Source: Streptomyces eurythermus (GTDB lineage: Bacteria; Actinomycetota; Actinomycetes; Streptomycetales; Streptomycetaceae). Taken from it: 64,000 bases of DNA. A model generated the notes under the pieces. The model saw only the letters and a list, made by a program, of their open reading frames with translations. It was not told the origin of the DNA and ran no database searches. This document shows, piece by piece, positions 52,393 to 61,602 of this stretch. The DNA lies in contig NZ_BMSK01000028.1 of NCBI RefSeq assembly GCF_014649115.1, forward strand, positions 1 to 64,000, given 5' to 3'. How positions within the stretch are numbered: position 1 is the stretch's first letter; every line of letters begins with the position of its first letter. Made by a program: the position numbers and the translations under genes.

Positions 52393-53838
52393 GTGACTGT
52401 CAACGACGACTCGTTCACCAACTGGAAGATCCGCGAAGAGATCGCGGAGTCGATGATCCCGCTCATCGGGAAGCTGCACCGCGAGCGGGACGTGACCGTC
52501 CTGCTGCACAGCCGCTCCCTGGTGAACAAGTCGGTGGTCAGCATCCTGAAGACCCACCGCTTCGCCCGGCAGATCGCCGGCGCCGAGCTGTCGGTCACCG
52601 AGACCATGCCGTTCCTCCAGGCCCTCACCGCCCTCGACCTCGGGCCGTCCCAGATCGACCTCGGCATGCTGGCCACCATGTACAAGGCCGACGAACGCGG
52701 CCTGAGCGTCGAGGAGTTCACCGCCGAGGCGGTGGCCGGCGCCACCGGCGCCAACAAGATCGAGCGCCGCGAGCCGCGCGATGTCGTCCTCTACGGCTTC
52801 GGCCGCATCGGCCGCCTCGTCGCCCGGCTGCTGATCGAGAAGGCCGGCTCGGGCAACGGCCTCCGGCTGCGCGCCATCGTCGTGCGCGGCGGCGGCGCCC
52901 AGGACATCGTCAAGCGCGCCTCGCTGCTGCGCCGCGACTCCATCCACGGCCAGTTCCAGGGCACGATCACCGTGGACGAGGAGAACGGCACGATCGTCGC
53001 CAACGGCAACGCCATCAAGGTGATCTACGCCGACGACCCGACGTCCGTCGACTACACCGAGTACGGCATCCGGGACGCCATCCTCATCGACAACACCGGC
53101 AAGTGGCGCGACCGCGAGGGCCTGTCCCGGCATCTGCGCCCCGGCATCGAGAAGGTCGTGCTGACCGCGCCGGGCAAGGGCGACGTGCCGAACATCGTGC
53201 ACGGCGTCAACCACGACACGGTCAAGCCGGAGGAGCGGATCCTGTCCTGCGCCTCCTGCACCACCAACGCCATCGTGCCGCCGCTGAAGGCCATGGACGA
53301 CGAGTACGGTGTGCTGCGCGGCCATGTGGAGACCGTCCACTCGTTCACCAACGACCAGAACCTGCTGGACAATTACCACAAGTCCGACCGCCGTGGCCGC
53401 TCCGCCGCGCTGAACATGGTCATCACCGAGACCGGCGCCGCCTCCGCCGTCGCCAAGGCCCTGCCCGACCTGAAGGCGAAGATCAGCGGCAGCTCGATCC
53501 GTGTCCCGGTACCGGACGTCTCGATCGCGATCCTCAACCTCCAGCTGGCCCGCGAGACCACCCGCGAGGAGGTCCACGACTACCTGCGCGAGGTGTCGCT
53601 GACCTCGCCGCTCAAGCGCCAGATCGACTTCATCACGGCGCCCGACGCGGTCTCCAGCGACTTCATCGGCTCCCGCCACGCCTCGATCGTGGACGCCGGC
53701 GCCCTCAAGGTCGACGGCGACAACGCGATCCTCTACCTGTGGTACGACAACGAGTTCGGCTACTCCTGCCAGGTCGTCCGTGTCGTCCAGCACGTCTCGG
53801 GCGTGGAGTACCCGACGTACCCGGCGACGGCGGTCTGA
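52393..53838 (+). CDS. gap: Long-form glyceraldehyde-3-phosphate dehydrogenase
   Basis: The 481 aa protein has about 130 extra N-terminal residues (MTVNDDSFTNWKIREEIAES region, helical) before the usual GAPDH domain. That domain begins VVLYGFGRIGRLVARLLIEK (NAD-binding). The catalytic Cys is in SCASCTTNAIVP, and WYDNEFGYSCQVV is the C-terminal signature. This long form is known from several actinobacteria alongside a normal-length GAPDH. Coenzyme and direction (glycolytic or gluconeogenic) cannot be judged. A GTG start follows a purine-rich GAAAGATGGA. Confidence 0.92.
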   Translation: MTVNDDSFTNWKIREEIAESMIPLIGKLHRERDVTVLLHSRSLVNKSVVSILKTHRFARQIAGAELSVTETMPFLQALTALDLGPSQIDLGMLATMYKADERGLSVEEFTAEAVAGATGANKIERREPRDVVLYGFGRIGRLVARLLIEKAGSGNGLRLRAIVVRGGGAQDIVKRASLLRRDSIHGQFQGTITVDEENGTIVANGNAIKVIYADDPTSVDYTEYGIRDAILIDNTGKWRDREGLSRHLRPGIEKVVLTAPGKGDVPNIVHGVNHDTVKPEERILSCASCTTNAIVPPLKAMDDEYGVLRGHVETVHSFTNDQNLLDNYHKSDRRGRSAALNMVITETGAASAVAKALPDLKAKISGSSIRVPVPDVSIAILNLQLARETTREEVHDYLREVSLTSPLKRQIDFITAPDAVSSDFIGSRHASIVDAGALKVDGDNAILYLWYDNEFGYSCQVVRVVQHVSGVEYPTYPATAV

Positions 53839-53862
53839 TCCACCCGGCCGTGCGCGGGTGTG

Positions 53863-53895
53863 CGGCCGCCGACCGGGCTCTGCGGTCGGCGGCCG
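53863..53895. terminator. Bidirectional terminator between gap and collagenase genes
   Basis: A perfect 12 bp stem, CGGCCGCCGACC with GGTCGGCGGCCG, and a 9 nt loop lie between the convergent genes. Confidence 0.75.
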
Positions 53896-53917
53896 TTCCT
53901 CGTGGGCGGGTGTGCGG

Positions 53918-55852
53918 TCAGGCCGGGGCCGGCTTGCCGCACGCGCCCGCGGCGCACGCCGTCAGCCACCGGTCGAAGTCGGCGTCGTAGCGGGTGCCGA
54001 TGCCGTCGTGGTAGACGGCGTACCCGCCGGCGTAGTCACCGGTGCGGAAGCGGGCGAGCACGCGCCGGACGTCGTCGGGGTGCCGCTCGACCATGTAGCG
54101 CGCGGCGAGGTGGCCCCACGGGTAGGTGCGGGTCACATCGCTGTTGTCGTAGGTGCTCTCGAACAGCGTGCTCAGCCGGTACGTGTGCCGGCCGGCCTCC
54201 TGGACCGCCTGGTCGTCGGTGCGGCCGCGGTAGCCGTAGGAGACGTACTCGGCGATGCCCTCGATCCACCACACGTCCGGCACCGACACCTGCCGGGCGA
54301 AGTCGCCCTTCATGTCGTCACGGGCGTCCAGGAAGTGCGTGTACTCGTGGTTCAGGTTCCAGATCCGGGCCGGGAAACCGTCGTCGGAGGCCTTCTGGTA
54401 CATGACCGACATGGGCTGGTTGGCGGGGTCCGACGGATCGCCGCCCAGGGTCATGCCGCCGTTGTCGGTGCTGATGCCGTACATGGCGCCGGCGTAGGTC
54501 TGGTAGTCGGACCGGCCGGCGAACACCACCAGGCGGAGGGTGGAGGCGTACTGGCCGGGGATCGGCCCGTCGGACCCCACGGCCGAGCGGAAGTAGGCGT
54601 TCTGGCCGAGCACGCTCGCGCAGGCGGCGTCGAGGTCGGCGGCCGTCATCGCCTGGGCGCGGACGGTGATGTTCGCGTCGCAGCGGTGGGTGACCGGCAG
54701 GACGGCCTTGTCGAGCTTCCCCGGCAGGTCGCAGACGCCGTAGTACTCGCAGTGCGCGCCGTCGTAGGCGGCGGCCTGGGTGGCGACGGCCACCCACAGC
54801 GCGGCCGTCGGCCCGGTCATGGCGGTACGGTCCAGCAGGTCGCCGGCCAACGGCTGTACGAGGCCGCGCAGTCCGGGGTGCTCGACGTAACGGGCCAGAT
54901 TCATCCCGGCGTTGGAGTCCAGGAAGGCCAGCTCGGTGCCGAGCCGGTCGGTGTGGGCCAGCGCGAAGTCGTAGAGGGTGTCGACGATGCGCGGGTCGGC
55001 CTGCACCGCCCGCACATAGGCCGGGTTCCAGTTGCCGCGCCACAGCGGGGTGTGGACGTCGTTGACGGCCCGGACCATGCTGTCGACGGCGTCGTAGGAG
55101 CTGTCGTAGTCGGTCAGCAGCCGCCGGTAGACATACAGATAGCGGTCCTGCTGGTCGGCGCTGTCGGTGAGGGTCACGGCCTCGCCGAGGATGCCGCCGT
55201 TGGCCTCCGTGACGTCCCGGGAGTGGGGGCGGGCGAAGAAGGCGTCCAGGCCGCCGGTGACGGCGGCGGTGAGCCGGGAGGAGTACGTGCCCACGTCCTG
55301 CGCGTGGTTGAACTGCACGTAGTAACCGGCGCGCAGGAACAGGACCAGTTGCAGCAGGCCACCGGAGTTGTCGCCCTGGTACTGCCCGGCGGCGCCGGTG
55401 AACGCGTTCGCCACGGTCAGCATCTGGGCCTGCCGGAAGACGGCGCGCGCGGTGCCGCCGGAGAGGGTGAAGAGGCTGTTGACGCAGTCCGGGGTCGCGG
55501 CCTTGACGTGGGCGACGAGGGCGGAGCCGGTACGGCTCCCGAAGTCGGCCGGGGCGCAGGAGCCGGCCTTCGCCGTGCGCGGGGCCGGCCGGGTGGACGT
55601 CGGCCGGTGCGGCGGGAGTTGGGCCGGGTCGAGCCGGCTGGGCCGGATCGCGGGTCGTTCGGTGGCGGCGGTGGACGCGGCGGCCGGCGACGGCGCGGGA
55701 AGGTGCGTGCGGGGTGCGGCGGCCGGCCGGGGTGCCGCCTGCGCGGGCGTGGCCGGCAGGCCGGCCAGGGCGACGCAGACGGCGACGGCACCGGCGATGC
55801 GGCCCGTGGCGCCTCTGGGCACGCGGGCGGGCAGCGCGAAGCGATGGCGCAT
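53918..55852 (-). CDS. Secreted M9-family collagenase
   Basis: The 644 aa protein has a signal peptide (about 1-39), a Pro/Ala-rich linker, then an activator-like helical domain (about 95-350) and a metalloprotease domain. The zinc motif is NLNHEYTHFLDARDD (HEYTH, about 505), with the third ligand in WWIEGIAEYVSYGY. A short C-terminal helical part ends at a Cys pair (TACAAGACGK). No PKD or collagen-binding domains follow, unlike clostridial ColG/ColH. ATG 55852 is preceded by GTGGAGGAAA. It degrades collagen or similar proteins outside the cell. Confidence 0.92.
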   Translation of the reverse strand: MRHRFALPARVPRGATGRIAGAVAVCVALAGLPATPAQAAPRPAAAPRTHLPAPSPAAASTAATERPAIRPSRLDPAQLPPHRPTSTRPAPRTAKAGSCAPADFGSRTGSALVAHVKAATPDCVNSLFTLSGGTARAVFRQAQMLTVANAFTGAAGQYQGDNSGGLLQLVLFLRAGYYVQFNHAQDVGTYSSRLTAAVTGGLDAFFARPHSRDVTEANGGILGEAVTLTDSADQQDRYLYVYRRLLTDYDSSYDAVDSMVRAVNDVHTPLWRGNWNPAYVRAVQADPRIVDTLYDFALAHTDRLGTELAFLDSNAGMNLARYVEHPGLRGLVQPLAGDLLDRTAMTGPTAALWVAVATQAAAYDGAHCEYYGVCDLPGKLDKAVLPVTHRCDANITVRAQAMTAADLDAACASVLGQNAYFRSAVGSDGPIPGQYASTLRLVVFAGRSDYQTYAGAMYGISTDNGGMTLGGDPSDPANQPMSVMYQKASDDGFPARIWNLNHEYTHFLDARDDMKGDFARQVSVPDVWWIEGIAEYVSYGYRGRTDDQAVQEAGRHTYRLSTLFESTYDNSDVTRTYPWGHLAARYMVERHPDDVRRVLARFRTGDYAGGYAVYHDGIGTRYDADFDRWLTACAAGACGKPAPA

Positions 55853-56018
55853 CGGGGTTTCCTCCACGAAGTGGCGCGCCTCTGTGGGGTGTCGAGGCGT
55901 GTGAGGCACTGTCTCAGCGCGCACCGGGACCGACAATGGCGTGTGACATAGCACATGGCACCGTCTGCCCATAACACCGCTGTAGGCGCGGCGAGTTGAA
56001 GGGGGCGTGTGTGTCCAT

Positions 56019-56061
56019 CGTGCCGGGCCGGGGGCGTGCGCCCTCCGCCCGGCCCGGCACG
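56019..56061 (-). terminator. Terminator after the PhoX-like gene
   Basis: A perfect 14 bp stem, CGTGCCGGGCCGGG with its complement, around a 15 nt loop, lies 24 bp past the stop codon of the leftward gene. Confidence 0.75.
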
Positions 56062-56084
56062 GTCGGGCCGTCAGCCGCCCGTCC

Positions 56085-57446
56085 TCACCACGGGCCGGTC
56101 ACGGCGAACGTGGTGCCGGGGGTGTAGCAGTTGACGTACATCGTCGCTCCGTCGGGGGCGAAGGTGACCCCGGCGAACTCGCCCCACTCCGGCTGCCGGT
56201 CCGTCCCGATGTTCTGCCGGCCCCGGGCCAGCGCGTACACCTCGCCCCGGCGGGTCAGCCCGAAGACGTGCTGGGCGCCGTTGCCGTCCTCGCAGACCAT
56301 CAGGCCGCCGCCGGGCGCGAGGCAGATGTTGTCCGGTGACTCGCCGGGCAGCCGTACGTCGGTGTCCGGGCCGAACACGACGGCCAGGGTCAGCCGGCGG
56401 TGCGCCGGGTCGTAGCGCCAGACCTGGCCGTAGTGGTCGGCCGCGGAACCGTCGGCGCCGCGCGCGAAGGACGACACGAAGTACACGCTGCCGCCGCCCC
56501 AGTAGCAGCCCTCCAGCTTCTGCGCGTGGGTGATGCCGCCGGGGCCGTAGTCCTGGAACCTGGTCGGCGTGGCGGCGGCCAGCGGGTCGGGTACGTCCAC
56601 CCACTCGATGCCGTCGAAGCGCGCCCCGGCCTCCCGGATCGCCGACAGGTCCGCCACGCCGGGCACCCTCATCGCCTGGAGCCGGCCGCCGGCGCGCAGC
56701 GAACCGACGCCGCCCAGCGGCCGGTTCGGCAGGAAACGGTAGAAGAGGCCGAACGGCTTCTGGAAGGCGTCCTCCGTCTCGTAGAGGACGCCGTCGCGCG
56801 GGTCGATCGCGACCGCCTCGTGCTGGAAGCGGCCGAGCGCGGTCAGCGGCACGGCGCCGGTGCGGTGCGGGTCGGTGGGGTGCACCTCGAAGACGAAGCC
56901 GTGGTCCTTGGTGTAGCCGTTGGTGCCGGCTCTGTCCTCGGTTTCCTCGCAGGTCAGCCAGGTGCCCCAGGGGGTCCGGCCGCCCGCGCAGTTGACGGCG
57001 GTACCGGCGATGGCGACCCGCTCGGAGAGCACCCGCTGGTGCCGGTCGAGCGTCAGGGCCGTACAGCCGCCCTTGCCCGCCGGGTCGTAGGTGAGGCCGC
57101 CGACGGTGGGTACCGGGATCTGCGCGGTCGCCCGGTTCTCGTGGTTGCGGACGAGGTGCGTACGGCCCGCTCTGCCGGCGAAGGCGGCCATGCCGTCGTG
57201 GTGGGAGGGCACCGGCCCCTCTCCGGAGCGGAGCGGGTCACCCTCGCGGGACAGCACGGTATAGCGGAAACCTTTCGGCAGATCGAGCAGGCCGTTCGGA
57301 TCGGGGACGAGCGGGCCATAGCCGGTGCGGCCCAGGCTCTGCGCGGCGGCCGTACCCGCGAAGACCTCGGACAGGGCCCCGGTGAAGGCGATGCCCGCTC
57401 CCAGGGCGCTCGCTGCGGACAGGACCTGACGGCGTGTTGCAGACAT
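56085..57446 (-). CDS. PhoX-like (DUF839) Tat-exported protein
   Basis: The 453 aa protein begins MSATRRQVLSAASALGAG, a twin-arginine signal. It then has the DUF839/PhoX beta-propeller pattern: YTVLSREGDPL, VRNHENRA, GRTPWGTWLTCEETEDR, HEAVAIDPRDGVLYETEDA, SPDNICLAPGGGLMVCEDG and EFAGVTFAPDGATMYVN. PhoX is a calcium/iron phosphatase; the acidic and Cys ligands here (CEET, DGNG) look conserved. It may release phosphate from organic esters outside the cell. ATG 57446 follows GGAAGGTCACCG. Confidence 0.85.
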   Translation of the reverse strand: MSATRRQVLSAASALGAGIAFTGALSEVFAGTAAAQSLGRTGYGPLVPDPNGLLDLPKGFRYTVLSREGDPLRSGEGPVPSHHDGMAAFAGRAGRTHLVRNHENRATAQIPVPTVGGLTYDPAGKGGCTALTLDRHQRVLSERVAIAGTAVNCAGGRTPWGTWLTCEETEDRAGTNGYTKDHGFVFEVHPTDPHRTGAVPLTALGRFQHEAVAIDPRDGVLYETEDAFQKPFGLFYRFLPNRPLGGVGSLRAGGRLQAMRVPGVADLSAIREAGARFDGIEWVDVPDPLAAATPTRFQDYGPGGITHAQKLEGCYWGGGSVYFVSSFARGADGSAADHYGQVWRYDPAHRRLTLAVVFGPDTDVRLPGESPDNICLAPGGGLMVCEDGNGAQHVFGLTRRGEVYALARGRQNIGTDRQPEWGEFAGVTFAPDGATMYVNCYTPGTTFAVTGPW

Positions 57447-57610
57447 ACGGCGGTGACCTTCCTGCTGGCGGACAGGAACCGTGACCCCGCCGTGTCTACC
57501 ACCTGGTGCGGGCAACGTGAACCACGCGCGGCGCACGGGTCCCGCCGTTCGGGGGACCGCCGGTTTCCCCACGGCCGGGACAAGAGCGCGTGCGGGATGC
57601 CGGTGGCGGA

Positions 57611-57690
57611 TGCGGCAGGGTGACCGGTGCGGGGTTCCGGTGGCGGGTACGGAAGGGTGTACCGGTACGGGGTTCCGGTGGCCGGGCGAG
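57611..57690. repeat. Imperfect tandem repeat beyond the LysR stop
   Basis: Two copies of an approximately 40 bp unit sharing CGGGGTTCCGGTGGC lie directly after one another between the PhoX-like start and the LysR stop. Confidence 0.5.
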
Positions 57691-57704
57691 TCGGCACGGG
57701 CCGC

Positions 57705-58658
57705 CTACGCCCCGGCGGCACTCCAGGTGCGGGAGACCCAGGTGCGCAGGTGGGGGGCCTGGGCGACGAGATCGCGGTAGGCGTCCGTGGCGGAGCGGAC
57801 CATGGTCTCCACGACATCGTCGAGGACGGTGTCCGGCCGCCAGGCCAGCACATAGCGGCACCACAGCGGCGAGCCCACCAGCGGCTTGACCACGACGTGC
57901 GGGATCGGCCGCAGCGTCGGCTGCACCATGGACACCCCGAGACCGTCGGCGATCATGCTCTGCAGCTGTGTCTGGTCGCCGAGCCACTCGTGCACGGTAC
58001 GCGGGGTGAACCCGGCCGCCGCGCAGGCGTCGTAGAACACCCCCGGCCAGCCGGCTCCGTCGTCCGGGGTCACGAACCAGGCGTCCTCGGCGAGGTCGGC
58101 GAGCTGCACCTGGGGGCTCTGCCGCAGCCGGTGCCGGGCGGGCAGGGCGACGAAGGTGGGCTCGGTGACGATCCCGCGGTGCCGTACGGCGGCCGAGTGC
58201 CGTAGCTCCATGCCCGGGTAGTCGGCGGCGATGGCGGCGTCCACCGCGCCGTCCTCCAGCAGCTCCACGATCCGCGAGGACGCGTAGACGCTGGTGACGG
58301 CCAGGGTCAGTTCGGGCAGCCGGGCACGGACCCGGGAGACCGTGCCGGACAGCATCGGCGAGTTGGTCGCGGCCACCCGCAGGGTGCGGCGGGGACGGGC
58401 GGCGGCCGGGCGGTGCCCGATCGCGGCGGCCCGCGCGAGCACGTCCCGGGCCTGCTCGACGACCTCGGCGCCGTACCGGGTCGGCCGCACCCCGCCCGGC
58501 CCGCGCTCGAACAGCGGCTCGCCCAGGTGCCGTTCGATGCGCCTGAGCTGGGTGCTCACGGCGGGCTGCGAGTAGCCCAGCTGGGCGGCGGCCCGGCCCA
58601 CGCTGCCCGCGTCGGCGATCGCGCACAGCACCCGCAGGTGCCGCAGCTCCAGCTCCAT
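57705..58658 (-). CDS. LysR-family transcriptional regulator
   Basis: The 317 aa protein has the LysR helix-turn-helix: ELRHLRVLCAIADAGSVGRA followed by QLGYSQPAVSTQLRRIER. The effector-binding part begins about residue 90 (TLRVAATNSPML). The nearest other genes are the PhoX-like gene downstream on the same strand and the LLM-type oxidoreductase upstream. Its target is not apparent because no divergent gene is adjacent. Confidence 0.9.
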   Translation of the reverse strand: MELELRHLRVLCAIADAGSVGRAAAQLGYSQPAVSTQLRRIERHLGEPLFERGPGGVRPTRYGAEVVEQARDVLARAAAIGHRPAAARPRRTLRVAATNSPMLSGTVSRVRARLPELTLAVTSVYASSRIVELLEDGAVDAAIAADYPGMELRHSAAVRHRGIVTEPTFVALPARHRLRQSPQVQLADLAEDAWFVTPDDGAGWPGVFYDACAAAGFTPRTVHEWLGDQTQLQSMIADGLGVSMVQPTLRPIPHVVVKPLVGSPLWCRYVLAWRPDTVLDDVVETMVRSATDAYRDLVAQAPHLRTWVSRTWSAAGA

Positions 58659-59002
58659 CGGTCCACTCCCCCGTTCGTTGCTGCGGCCGGCCCGGCGGCG
58701 GGGCCCGGTGGGATCCGCCCGGTGCCCCTTCGGAGGTTCGCGCACGCCCCGTGGTCCGCGTACCACCGGGGCCGGGCCCGGTGACGACCGGCGGACCGAA
58801 GCGTTCCATGGTGTCCCGCGCGGCACAAGTCGCAGGCCGGTGTCCCGCACGGCACACGTCGCAGGTCGGCCGGGGTGCGGGCGGTCGCTTCGGGCGGGCA
58901 CCGTTCGTCCGGGGCGCGTCCGGCGGGCAGTGGCACGGCGCCGGCGGTCCGGTGCGGATCCGCCTCGGCGGGAATCCGCCGGGGCGAGGTCGTCGGCCCG
59001 CC
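58659..59002. other. Gene-free region with a 29 bp tandem duplication
   Basis: About 345 bp upstream of the LysR gene. The unit at 58811-58839 (starting GTGTCCCGCGCGGCACAAGT) is repeated immediately at 58840-58868 with three mismatches. I see no gene. Confidence 0.65.
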
Positions 59003-59911
59003 TCACCGCCAGAGGTGGGCCAGGCCGCGCCACTGGTCCAGCGGGAGCTCGGCCGGGTCCACGGGCAGTGCCTGGAGGCACACATGGTCGGCACCCGCCG
59101 CCAGGTGGGCGCGCACCCGCTGGGCGATCTCCTGCTCGCCGATCGCGACCAGCGCGTCGACCAGGCGGTCGCTGCCGCCGTCGGCGAAGTCCGCGTCCTC
59201 GAACCCCAGCCGCCGCCAGGAGGCCCGGTACGGTGCCGCGGGCAGGTAGCCGGCGATGTGGGCGCGCGCCCTGTCCCGTGCCTCGTCGGCGCGCAGCCCG
59301 GTGACCACGGCTTGTTCGACGATCAGCACCCGGTCCGGGCCGAGTACCGCGCGGGCGTCGGCCGTGTGTTCCGGCGTGACCAGGTAGGAGAACGCGCCTG
59401 CCGAACGGTCCCGGGCGAGCTCGAGGGCGCGCGGGCCCAGCGCGGCGAGCACCCTGGGCGCCCGGGGTGCCGGGCCGTCCGCGATCCCCGCCAGTCGCAG
59501 GACGGGGTCGGGTTCGTCGAGGCGGTCGAGGTGTTCGCGCAGCGCGGTGAGGGGCCGTTCGTAGCGAAGGCCCAGCACCCCCTCGACCATCCGCGCGTGG
59601 GAGGTGCCCAGACCGAGCACGAACCGGCCGGGATGGGCGTCGAGCAGTGCCCGGGCCTGCGATCTGATCACGCGCGGGTGACGCCCCCAGATCACCGCGA
59701 TGCCCGTGCCCACGACCAGGGAACGGGTCGCGTCCAGCAGTGTGGCCGCCTCCATGAACGGGTCGCGGACCAGCCCCTCGCTGAGCCACAGAGCGCCGTA
59801 TCCGAGCGCCTCGACCTCCGCGGCCGCCCGGGCGGACTCGGCCGGCGGGCGCAGATCCATGCCGGGTACCCACAGTCCTACCGTGCCGATGGACGGCAGA
59901 GCCGACTCCAT
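59003..59911 (-). CDS. LLM-class F420-dependent oxidoreductase
   Basis: The 302 aa protein has the luciferase-like monooxygenase fold: LGYGALWLSEGLVRDPFMEA near the start, VGTGIAVIWGRHPRVIRSQA and VLGLGTSHARMVEG. These fit the actinobacterial F420-dependent group (TIGR03620-like). F420 is the expected coenzyme, not proven. It is divergent from a TetR gene, and two palindromes in the 85 bp spacer suggest direct repression by that regulator. Confidence 0.87.
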   Translation of the reverse strand: MESALPSIGTVGLWVPGMDLRPPAESARAAAEVEALGYGALWLSEGLVRDPFMEAATLLDATRSLVVGTGIAVIWGRHPRVIRSQARALLDAHPGRFVLGLGTSHARMVEGVLGLRYERPLTALREHLDRLDEPDPVLRLAGIADGPAPRAPRVLAALGPRALELARDRSAGAFSYLVTPEHTADARAVLGPDRVLIVEQAVVTGLRADEARDRARAHIAGYLPAAPYRASWRRLGFEDADFADGGSDRLVDALVAIGEQEIAQRVRAHLAAGADHVCLQALPVDPAELPLDQWRGLAHLWR

Positions 59912-59931
59912 GCGCCACCTCCCCCTCTAGA

Positions 59932-59977
59932 ATCCGGAGTGCCACTCCGGATAGTACCGGAGCGGCACTCCGGTACT
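59932..59977. promoter_or_regulatory. Twin palindromic operators for the TetR regulator
   Basis: The site at 59932-59952 has arms ATCCGGAGTG and CACTCCGGAT around one base. The site at 59953-59977 has arms AGTACCGGAG and CTCCGGTACT around CGGCA. They are directly adjacent, share the CCGGAGTG core and lie between divergent genes. Confidence 0.8.
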
Positions 59978-59996
59978 AGCAGAGGAGGAGGACCCG

Positions 59997-60560
59997 ATGA
60001 CGGCCCAGCCCAGGCGCAGCGACGCCCGCCGCAACCGGGCCCGCCTGGTCGAGGCGGCGACGGCGCTCTTCGACGAGGTGGGAACCGACGCGGCGTCGAT
60101 GAACGACATCGCCCGGCGGGCGGGAGTGGGCCCGGGGACCCTGTGGCGCCACTTCCCCGACAAGGAGGCGCTGACGGCCGAGGTCGTCGGCCGGAGCCTG
60201 GACGGGCTCGCGGCCCTGGCCGCCGAGCTGCCCGGGAGCCCGGACGACCCGGACTTCCTGCGGCGGTGGGTGTCCGCGCTCGTACGGCACATCACCCGGT
60301 ACCGCGGCCTCGCCGTCCGTTACGCCGAGGCCGCGCGGAGCGCCGACGGTCCCCTGGGCGCGCGCTGCCGGGCCGTCGAGGAAGCCGCCGCCGGACTGCT
60401 GGAACGGGCGCGGGAACGCGGGCAGGTGCGGGCCGACCTGACCGCGCCCGAGCTGATCCGGCTGGCCACGGCCGTCGCCTGGGTCAGTGAGACGACCGCC
60501 CCTTCGGACACCACCGCACGCCTGCTCGACCTCGTCTTCGAGGGCGTGCGGCCCCGCTGA
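59997..60560 (+). CDS. TetR-family transcriptional regulator
   Basis: The 187 aa protein begins MTAQPRRSDARRNRARLVEA and has the TetR helix-turn-helix ASMNDIARRAGVGPGTLWRHF, followed by FPDKEALTAEVV. The C-terminal ligand domain ends near residue 185. A purine-rich GAGGAGGAGG precedes the ATG. It lies next to its likely operators and probably controls itself and the divergent F420-type oxidoreductase gene. Confidence 0.92.
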   Translation: MTAQPRRSDARRNRARLVEAATALFDEVGTDAASMNDIARRAGVGPGTLWRHFPDKEALTAEVVGRSLDGLAALAAELPGSPDDPDFLRRWVSALVRHITRYRGLAVRYAEAARSADGPLGARCRAVEEAAAGLLERARERGQVRADLTAPELIRLATAVAWVSETTAPSDTTARLLDLVFEGVRPR

Positions 60561-60634
60561 GCCGGGACACGGCCGTGCCGGGGGCCCGGAGCCCTCAGGC
60601 GTCCCCCGCTCCGGCCGAGCCCGCCCGTCCCGGA

Positions 60635-61522
60635 TCAGTGCCGTCCCAGCATCTCCGCCACCCGCATGAACCCGTCCCCGCCGTGGCCCAGCCCGATGAC
60701 GCGGCGGGCCAGCCCCTCCACGGAGCGCATCACGCCCGCGTCGATGCCGTGGGACTCGGAGACGGCGACGACGTGGGACATGGTCGAGACCGCCGACGTG
60801 ATGGGGTTGATCCGGCCGGAGTAGGTGCCGTCGTCGGCGTCCCGGGCGAACTCCTCGAACAGGGGCGGCAGGATCGCGCCGATGCCCTGGGCGAACGGGG
60901 CCAGTTCCCCGGCGGTGACGCCCTCCGCCCGGGCGATCGCCACGGCGTGCGCGTAACCGGCCATCGCGGTCCAGAAGATGTCGAGCAGCGCGATGTCGAA
61001 GGTGGCCGCGCGCCCGGTCTCCTCCCCCAGGTGGGTGTGCGTCCCGCCGAGCGTCTCCAGCACCGGCAGATACCGCTCGTACAGGTCGCGCGGTCCGCTG
61101 TGCAGGAAGACGGCCTCCGGGGTGCCGATGCTGGGGGCCGGCGTCATGATCGCGCCGTCCAGGTAGCCGATGCCGTGGGCCGCCGCCCACTCGGCGGTGT
61201 CCCGGGCCCGGGCCGGGGTGTCGGCGGTCAGGCTGACCACGGTACGGCCCTTCAGCGCGCGGGTGACCTCCTCGCCGCGCAGGATCCCGTCCGAGGCGTC
61301 GTAGTCGACCACACAGATGACGGTCAACTCCGAGGCGGCTACCGCCTCTTCGGCCGTCGCCGCGACGACCGCGCCCCGCTCGGTCAGGTCCCCCTCCCTG
61401 CCGGGTGTGCGGTTCCAGACCGTGGTCCGCAGGCCGGCCTCGACGAACGCGCCCGCCAGCGAGCGGCCCATCGGGCCGAGGCCGAGCACGGTGACGGCAG
61501 GAAGATTCACGGCTGTTGACAT
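60635..61522 (-). CDS. NADP-dependent beta-hydroxyacid dehydrogenase/imine-reductase-like protein
   Basis: The 295 aa protein has VTVLGLGPMGRSLAGAF (dinucleotide binding), NRTPGREGDL at the NADP-selective position, DGAIMTPAPSIGTPEAVFLHSG and a helical C-terminal domain. This pattern fits imine reductases and related 6PGDH-like enzymes. The usual catalytic Lys of hydroxyacid dehydrogenases is not seen at its normal place, which favours the imine reductase side. It is divergent from an HxlR regulator gene. Confidence 0.8.
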   Translation of the reverse strand: MSTAVNLPAVTVLGLGPMGRSLAGAFVEAGLRTTVWNRTPGREGDLTERGAVVAATAEEAVAASELTVICVVDYDASDGILRGEEVTRALKGRTVVSLTADTPARARDTAEWAAAHGIGYLDGAIMTPAPSIGTPEAVFLHSGPRDLYERYLPVLETLGGTHTHLGEETGRAATFDIALLDIFWTAMAGYAHAVAIARAEGVTAGELAPFAQGIGAILPPLFEEFARDADDGTYSGRINPITSAVSTMSHVVAVSESHGIDAGVMRSVEGLARRVIGLGHGGDGFMRVAEMLGRH

Positions 61523-61602
61523 GTTGCGACTCCCGTATGTGCTGATCGTGAACAGTGGAGAAGAGCGGCCGGAGGGCCGCGGGGAAGACGAAGAGGACGA
61601 CG

